NCBI GenBank assembly: GCA_964019335.1
Contig: OZ025651.1
Location: forward strand, 496,001 to 560,000
Source: Diplonema japonicum
Lineage: Eukaryota > Euglenozoa > Diplonemea > Diplonemida > Diplonemidae
Direction of reading: 5' to 3'
DNA length: 64,000 bases
Shown here piece by piece: positions 57,732-64,000 of the stretch (its first letter is position 1; every line of letters begins with the position of its first letter). The notes below the pieces were generated by a model, which ran no database searches, was not told the origin of the DNA, and saw only the letters and a list, made by a program, of their open reading frames with translations. A program made the translations under genes and the position numbers.

Positions 57732-58446
57732 TTCTTTTTTTCCAGACCCCCTATTTTGCTTGAAGTGTTAAGGAGGGGGGGGGATGAAAAAGAAAAGTAT
57801 ATAACCATACCAGAGAGGGGGGGGGGGGGGGGGGTAGTTGTTCATTCCTTTTACACTTTTTTGTTGTCCTTTCTCGATCCCTTTTTTATTTTTTTTCTTT
57901 TTTTTTTCTTCCAAAACGCTGTCAATAAATTAATTTTCATAATATAATTTTGTTCCCCCGCAGGATGGAGGGGCTTTTTTGTTCGTTTTGTAAAAAAGAA
58001 ATTAAAAGAAAAGTAAAAATACTGGGTCATTTTTTACCCCAGGTGTTTTTTTTTTTTTTTTTTTTTTTCTTCTTATAGATTCATACATTCAAAAAAAAAA
58101 AAAAAAATGGCGCCACGCGTGGGGTGGGCTCTCCACCCGTCCAGGCTTCCTCACGTAAAAAGGGAACTTTTGTTGGAAAATAAAAAAAAGAGGGGGGGGA
58201 AAGGAAAATAAAAAAGAGACATTTAAGGGTACCTGCGGTATGTGGCAGGACGCCTTAAAAAAGAGACATTTAAAAAATGCATCGTTAATTTCCCCGCGGT
58301 ATGGGATGTGCAGAACAACAAAAACGCACACAAAAAAAAAAGAATCTACCTCGCAGGGGAGAAAAAAAAAAGACGGGGTCAAAGCGCCTTTTTTCTCTCT
58401 TTTATATACCCCCCCCCCCTCCCCCATCACCCTCCTTACCCAATCC
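57732..58446. other. Intergenic spacer with G run, short direct repeats and a GC hairpin
   Basis: G run 57816-57834 and A/T runs. AAAAAGAGACATTTAA occurs at 58211-58226 and 58258-58273, and GCGGTATG at 58235 and 58296. GGGTGG/CCACCC (58122-58138) forms a hairpin beside an A run. No gene supported. Confidence 0.55.
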
Positions 58447-59961
58447 TCACCATGGGTCTGGGTATGATGATGTCTTTGCCAGTTTGAAGGTATTCAACAA
58501 ATCCTTGACTTCAGTGTCCCCAAGCTCGTTCACATAAGAAAATGTGATCTCGTTCTTTGGGGTCTTTTTGAGCATAACGCTGTAGGTCTTCACATAAGGG
58601 GGTGCTCCGAGATGCGCAAGAAGCCTTTTGGAGAAATGAGGCGCGAGACCATGGGGATGGAATATCACCCACGCCTCGTGCTTGGTTTGCGTCGCAAGTT
58701 TTTCAAGCGCTTGACGTGTCTGCGGTGTGTCCTCATCGGCATGGATGATGCAGTGTTTGGTTTTTTGGCTTGGTGAGGCCTTCTCGCCCTTGATGCACAG
58801 CTTGACGTAGATTTGAGGTGTGGACTCGATTACGGTTCCAGCAGGAGGGACGTGAGCAGAGTCAGAGTCGTCGCCCAGTTCATACAATGGCCAGCTGTCT
58901 TGAATAGCGACCTTTTCGTACTTTTTAACCATTCTTGCGTCGCCGTTCTTCTCAACAAACCCGTCATAACCCGCTTTTTGCGCAAGCTTTGCAAGATCTG
59001 CGAACGAAAACCAGTGTCTCCCGTGTATCAACGCGCTTGGAGAGGTACGCCCTCCCGAGTACCCGTACCTGCTACGCTTGTAGGGTACCTCTGGAGGGGT
59101 GTACGGTTTTGCTTGGTGCGCGCCGGACTTGTACAGGTAAAGAGGCCAAGAGGAACCTTTGTTTTTGAGGTTTCCAAGCTTGAACACAAACCGGGCGTGC
59201 TGCCCGTTGTTGTGGAGCACGAAACCGTTGCAGTGCTGCTTCTCGGCGCCAAGAGAGGCGAGGTGGTGGATGTCACGGAAATCCTTTCCTTTGCGAAGCA
59301 TGGGTCCTGTCTTGGTTTCGTCTCCGATGGACTTGTCCGACATGTAGTATTCCCGTTTTGGCTTCGGGTGTTGTTGTTGTTGCTGTTGTTGTTGGTGTGT
59401 CGATTTTTGCTTAAAGCTGTCCCTGAAGTTGTTGAAACCACCTGTGTTGGTTCTCTGTCGTTGTTGTTGTTGTTGGCGATGTCCACCACCGCCACCGCCG
59501 AAGTTGAAATTGAAACCGCCTCCTCCGAAATTGAAGCCGGATCCGCCGCCGCTTCTCCGTCCACCACCTCCACCTCCGAAATTGAAGCCGGATTCGCCGC
59601 CGCTTCTCCGTCCACCACCTCCACCTCCGAAATTGAAGCCTCCGAACCCTGAGTTTTGTTTCTTGTTTCCGTTTTCGTCCATCCTCCCAAGGTCGTAGTC
59701 CTCCTTTTTCTTCGGGTCCGACAGTGTGGTGTAGGCCGCGTTGATCTTCTTGATCTTCTCTGTGGAGTCCTTGTCCTTTGACACATCAGGGTGGTACTTC
59801 CTTGCCAGCTTTTTGTAGTTCTTCTTGATATCGTCTTGGTTTGCCCCTCGCTTCAGGCCCAGGACCTTGTAGTAGTCCGGAGGCTTCGGCTGCGCCCCTT
59901 CCGCAGACCCCACAGACAATACCAGCAACACCAAAATTGATGATCTCCAAAACATTGCCAT
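58447..59961 (-). CDS. ER-luminal J-domain (DnaJ/HSP40) protein with glycine/phenylalanine repeats
   Basis: 504 aa from the ATG at 59961. It has a signal peptide (MAMFWRSSILVLLVLSVGSAEGAQ), a J domain at about residues 28-92 (YYKVLGLKRGANQDDIKKNY, with intact HPD in ARKYHPDVSKD), and then a G/F region made of repeated GGGGGGRRSGG.SGFNF units and two glutamine runs. The C-terminal 270 residues are unlike class A or B substrate domains and end in a possible thioredoxin-like segment (WVIFHPHGLAPHFSKRLL), as in DNAJC16-type proteins; this is tentative. It should stimulate an ER Hsp70. The G/F repeats are tandem at DNA level (59480-59640). Confidence 0.9.
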   Translation of the reverse strand: MAMFWRSSILVLLVLSVGSAEGAQPKPPDYYKVLGLKRGANQDDIKKNYKKLARKYHPDVSKDKDSTEKIKKINAAYTTLSDPKKKEDYDLGRMDENGNKKQNSGFGGFNFGGGGGGRRSGGESGFNFGGGGGGRRSGGGSGFNFGGGGFNFNFGGGGGGHRQQQQQRQRTNTGGFNNFRDSFKQKSTHQQQQQQQQHPKPKREYYMSDKSIGDETKTGPMLRKGKDFRDIHHLASLGAEKQHCNGFVLHNNGQHARFVFKLGNLKNKGSSWPLYLYKSGAHQAKPYTPPEVPYKRSRYGYSGGRTSPSALIHGRHWFSFADLAKLAQKAGYDGFVEKNGDARMVKKYEKVAIQDSWPLYELGDDSDSAHVPPAGTVIESTPQIYVKLCIKGEKASPSQKTKHCIIHADEDTPQTRQALEKLATQTKHEAWVIFHPHGLAPHFSKRLLAHLGAPPYVKTYSVMLKKTPKNEITFSYVNELGDTEVKDLLNTFKLAKTSSYPDPW

Positions 59962-60476
59962 GAATGTCTCCCCCTCTCCTCCCACCACCCTCTTCTGTTT
60001 TTGTTGTGGGGGGGGGGGGGGGGGGGGTTATGCGGCAAAAAGACAATCCCTGGAAGCCTGCTTGGGAAGGAGTGAGAGGATCAACAAACACACCAAGGGA
60101 AGCACACGAGGCTTCTTTGTGAATCCCCTCCCTTGTATTTAGTCCGCAGATGTGGTAGATGGACTCTGTCGGGGAAGAAAAAAAAAATGTCTAGAAAAAT
60201 GTTCGCGAAAAAAAAAATAAACCCCCAGGACGCTTCGGAGGACTGGATAGTTTTCCTTCCAAACATTTTGTTTACAGTCCGTGTTATAAAGAAAAGAAGG
60301 AGGGGGGGGCAATAAGGGGGTGCAGTTACGGGGAATACACGGGAAGACAAGACGGCGAACAGAAGAAGAAGAAAAAAAAACCAAGAGAAAAAAAGGAAAG
60401 GACGACTAAAAACGAAGGCAAACAAAAAAAAAAAGAGAAATAGAAAGAGAACAAAAAAAAGAAAAAGAAACACTCT
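59962..60476. other. Spacer between J-protein and Raptor genes
   Basis: G run 60007-60029 and A/G-rich sequence; no gene supported. Raptor's last exon ends at 60477. Confidence 0.55.
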
Positions 60477-63400
60477 TTAGAAAGAAAACAGATACTTGTC
60501 CACCAGCATGGCAGACTGGTATGGATGGAAGCAGGTTGCAGCCGTAGCGAGCTGTGGTTGTTAAGAATTTAAAGGGAAAAAAAAAAAAAAGAAACCTTGG
60601 GCAAAGCAGCTTCGCCAAGAAGCTCATTCCGAGTGGAGAGTATTTCGACCTTACCAGATTGGTTGCCGCCCGCATAGCCGCAGAAGAAGAGGGGATATGT
60701 GTGGTGGAGGTGCCCGAACTGTATATGTGTATGCTTTCTCCCCCCCCCCCCCCCCTTCTCTTAAACAAATTTCACACCGTTAGGCTTTTGCTTTTGTAGG
60801 CATCGATATTCCTGCACTCAGTTCGGGCAGATCGGAGGTCCCACACTTTAATGGCGCCGCTCTTGTGCATAGAATAAAGGTGATGGCTAGTCATTCTCAT
60901 GTACAAGTCGACGACTGGATCATGCGGCCCAGTAGAGAGGAACCATGCGAACAGGTGGTGTGCATCCCCTGACCTCGCGTCCCAGTACCTCACGGAACCG
61001 TCTTCGAACCCTCCGGCGATCTGTGAGTTTTTTTTTTCCTTTTTTATTTTTTTTATTCCTACCGATCTGGACCCTGCATCGTCTGTTCGAAGGGCGTTCA
61101 GCCCCACTGCCCGTGCAGGCAGGCTGATGCATTGCTGCAGCCTTTCTTCTTCCATCGAGAATATCGATACTTTCCTGCAAGAGAGAAAAAAAAAACATGA
61201 TATGGAAAAGAAAAAAAAAGGGAAAAGAAATCGCATACATAGCATCTCCGGAGTATACCAGAGCATGGCCGGAAGGCTGCCAATCCGCGCAGACCCTTTT
61301 GGGGTCCCGGGAAGCACTGAAAGCGGTGTCGAGGTGCATGGGGCCCTGGAAAAGAAAGAAGAAATTGTACCCCTGTCCCCATGTCCGCATACCTTCCCCC
61401 CCTGTCCTGGTCCGGAGTAAACGCTTATGCCACCTGAGGCGTCAGTCACGAGAAGGGACACTACATCAGCCCCTTCATTCATGAGGAAGGTATGTGTCAT
61501 CTTCGACTCAACAGGGTGCTGCGTTTGGCTCAGGACGGACCCGTTCCCAATATCCACCAGAGAAATCTTATTGGCAGCGTCTGCAAAGACAGCTTGCTGG
61601 GTGAAAGCCCTGAAGTTAGATGAGATGATGGGAGCCGCAGAGTTGAAAACAGGGGTCACCTGGATACTCTCCTTCGGTACCTTCTCTGCAGGCCCCGATA
61701 ATGACGGCAGAAAGGACTTTTCAGAAGCCCTGTTCAGATACGTCTGAAGTGTGTCTTTATTCAGCTGTTCTCTGAATTTCCTCTTCTCCAGTGAGGACAC
61801 GGGCTCCTCGACACGGAAGAGCGGCTTCTCCAGCTGGCACTGCATGATGTTGAACAGCCTGCTCTGCGGTGGGTCCTCCGAGTTGCTTAGCGTTTTCACC
61901 ATCTGCCGGATCTTCGCGTCCAGAAGCGGGTACGAGTCGGCGCCCATCTTCGCCAGCATTTCTGCGACGTCAGCAATCAGCCTGATCTGCAGATCGACCA
62001 GGTCCACATCATCGCCCTCACCCTCTCCGTACTGCAGTAAGTCTTCTCCTTGCATGTCCCGTGAAGGCGCTTGCAACAACGGCAGCTGGTGTTCCTTCCC
62101 CAAGCTCTGGTAGTTGGTAGTAGGGTTGTCTGCGTGGAGCAGCGATTTTGTGTCAGGCTTCTGCAGCAGACCCTCTTTCCCCCGCAGCTCTCCGGCTGAG
62201 GGCGGTATCTTGTACGCAACAAAGTAGCACGCCAGCGCATGCAGCACCTCCTCCCGCACCAGCGGCGATGGGTCATCTGCTACCTGCAGAAAGTAGCCCA
62301 GGATTGTTACGTCTGTGTACAGGTACGACGAGTGCTTCTTCGTAGCACCAAGACCCACCAGCTGCGACAGGCAGTAGCATGCTGCGGCCCTCACCTGCTG
62401 CGAGGCGTCTGAGAGGAGCGGTTTGAGCACATTGATGTGTACCTCCCTCCCTATGAGGCAGTGCTCCATGGCGACAGGGATATCTTTCACCAGCTTCGCG
62501 AGGCATATGCAGGACCAGGCCTGGAGCTGTGCGTTCGATGAAGTCAAGCACTCAAGTAGTGGGGGTAGTACACCCCAGTTCCAGAAGTGAACCTGTGCCT
62601 CATGTTTGCACCCCACCATGAGCACGCTCAGGATGAAACACACCATCGACTTGCACTGCTCGATCTTTGTCCCGTCCATGAAGGGCTGTGGCTCACAACC
62701 CTTCTCGATGTTGGTAACAGGCTCGATGCCAGGTTCAGTCGTGCAGTCAAGAGCGGGACACAGCACTCTGAGGAACTTCCTCGCAGGCGGCGTCTGCGGG
62801 CGAATGAGGTCGAACAGCGTCAGCTCCGACGGGTCGACGATGAGGATCTTGGTCCAGATGACGACCATGTAGTTGACGAGGTCCGTCTGGTGCAGCAGCC
62901 TGCACAAGTACGGCATCACACCGCAGCTGAGGGCGTCGAGGACAGCCCAGGAGCCGAGGTCGAGGTACCGTGCGAGGAGGCGAAGGGACCTGACGCGGTA
63001 CTGGTGGGAAGAGAGGCCTTGGATGATGCATGGGAGCTGGTCGGGCGTGGGGCTGGCTTTGCACCCAAACTCGATCCATATTTCGAAGGCTGTGAGCTGT
63101 TCCGAGAAGAAGGTGGCAGGTTTGTAGCTGTAGGCAAGGTTGACAGTGAGGTCGGGGTTGAGCATTTTGGGGAGTTGTGAGAGGATGCCCTCGAGAGCGA
63201 GCTCCCAGGACTCCCACATGGGGTGGGTGTGGGTTTCGGGCAGCGGGGGGTGAGTGAGGGGAGTGCAACCGGTCTCACGCATGATGCGGTCTGCAAGGAG
63301 GAAGTTCCTGAACAAAGCAACGAGCAGCATGTCGTTCCGGGGACGGAACAGCCGGTGGAACAAGTCGCGGGGGAGGGTGCACCATGCGATGGCGTCAGTG

Positions 63401-64000
63401 ACGGCAGTGAAGATCCAGTTCAGCTCCCCAAGAGGCGTCTTACGGTCTGCAGCGACCCCAGGCACCGCTTGGATCATCTCCTTCGTGACGTTCGGGAGCA
63501 AACACTCCCTTTGAGAGTAATGGTAGTACCATTCAAGAGAAGCTCTGATAGGTGTGGTGAGACAGCTGGTGAGGAGGTCGGCAGGGAGCACAGGGTTAAG
63601 TGGGAGGTCTTCATGTCTCCTACATGCGCAGATTAGAATGTCTTTCTTCCGTGATTGATGGAAGTTGTGTTTGTACCAGTAGTGAAGAATCGCCCCTGCG
63701 TTGCTGCAGTCCAACACGTAAATGGCAGGCGACCCGACGCAGCCCATGATGTCGGTGATGGTGATGGGGATGTACTTTGTGTGGTCGGGGTCGAAGAACC
63801 ACAGTTCCCCGAATTGGGTGACGCGAGGCACCCCGTGGCCGTTGTAGTGGATGAGCACCCTGCTGTCTTTTGCCTTTTTGCGGATCGCCTGCAGATTGTA
63901 CTTCAGATCTTCTACAGATAGCTCGAGGCCCGGTTTGCAGATCACGTTTCTCTGAAGAGATTTATACTGCTCGCTTAGAAGCTCACCAATCACCTCGGAT
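60477..64000 (-). CDS. RPTOR: Raptor, TORC1 scaffold, 6 exons seen (5' end outside window)
   Basis: Exons are 64000-61393, 61345-61239, 61174-61063, 61020-60778, 60718-60596 and 60551-60477, with introns of 47, 64, 42, 59 and 44 nt. About 110 N-terminal residues should lie beyond the window. The Raptor-N caspase-like domain opens the sequence (VLIHYNGHGVPR, then YVLDCSNAG), followed by HEAT-like repeats (QLQAWSCICLAKLVKDIPVA, VRAAACYCLSQLVGLG, VREEVLHALACYFVAY) and a linker. C-terminal WD40 repeats become continuous only after splicing: VCADWQPSGHALVYSG, AGGFEDGSVRYWDA, SGAIKVWDLRS, KSLTFGHLHHTYPLFFCG, ATAATCFHPYQSAM. The last two align with the end of human Raptor. It recruits substrates to TOR kinase. 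Introns 4 and 5 use GTGTGA and GTTTCT donors. Confidence 0.95.

Noticed and set aside
61021-61392. Apparent frameshifts and F/K-rich insertions breaking the Raptor WD40 region
   Set aside because: Explained by GT-AG introns whose removal restores WD40 motifs in frame.
1-64000. tRNA, rRNA, spliced-leader RNA genes and CRISPR arrays
   Set aside because: No cloverleaf with a proper T-loop, no rRNA or spliced-leader motif, and no spaced direct-repeat array; the regular repeats are microsatellites.

Overview
This is nuclear DNA from a eukaryotic microbe. The window carries 34 host protein-coding genes and two non-LTR retrotransposon remnants, and every one lies on the minus strand; I found no plus-strand gene. 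Genes are compact and follow each other head to tail, separated by 0.1-1.9 kb of sequence packed with homopolymers (A, T, G and C runs of 10-35 bases) and microsatellites. Strict co-orientation, few short introns and pyrimidine-AG motifs shortly upstream of many start codons resemble the polycistronic, trans-spliced genomes of Euglenozoa. True GT-AG cis-introns and long spacers fit a diplonemid better than a trypanosomatid. That placement is inference; a dinoflagellate or another protist with one-directional gene arrays is not excluded. No rRNA, tRNA or spliced-leader gene was recognised.

Layout, left to right. 1-9.4 kb: a kinesin-like protein with a degenerate motor (runs off the left edge), an unrecognised 783-aa protein, an ankyrin/coiled-coil protein and a short unrecognised protein. 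9.7-17.6 kb: secreted Notum/pectin-acetylesterase-type hydrolase, cathepsin-L-type protease, two unrecognised proteins, a histidine phosphatase, TRAPPC12 and a small membrane protein. 18.3-27.3 kb: purple acid phosphatase, TMEM164-like membrane protein, 5-formyltetrahydrofolate cyclo-ligase, an acidic unknown, a four-exon protein kinase and a DEAH helicase. 27.3-32.1 kb: a repeat-rich spacer and a non-LTR retrotransposon. 32.9-45.5 kb: GAF-GAF-PDE cyclic-nucleotide phosphodiesterase, membrane cyclophilin, an ABCF ATPase with an eIF3g-like zinc knuckle, a second 5'-truncated retroelement, JMJD6 and a P1B heavy-metal ATPase. 45.6-64 kb: small unknowns, an EF-hand protein, two small membrane proteins, a stand-alone IMP-cyclohydrolase-like domain, an SLC35-type transporter, a long charged coiled-coil protein, an ER J-protein and Raptor (runs off the right edge).

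I reconstructed 16 introns (32-68 nt) in eight genes by joining frames so that conserved domains become continuous; 12 of 16 begin GTAT. Several end in long A-tracts instead of a polypyrimidine tract, one is a near-perfect T25/A27 hairpin and one is only 32 nt. Without splicing, the PGAM, TRAPPC12, HMA-ATPase, EF-hand and Raptor genes would lack family-defining ends.

The genes do not form one pathway. They are a mixed housekeeping set: TOR signalling, membrane trafficking, mRNA/translation, folate and metal homeostasis, cAMP signalling and secreted hydrolases, plus probable cytoskeletal or flagellar coiled-coil proteins. The most unusual material is the intron architecture, the ABCF/zinc-knuckle fusion, a degenerate stand-alone PurH domain, a 149-bp element with perfect 18-bp inverted ends, a dispersed intergenic repeat family and two GC-rich structured islands that may be RNA genes.
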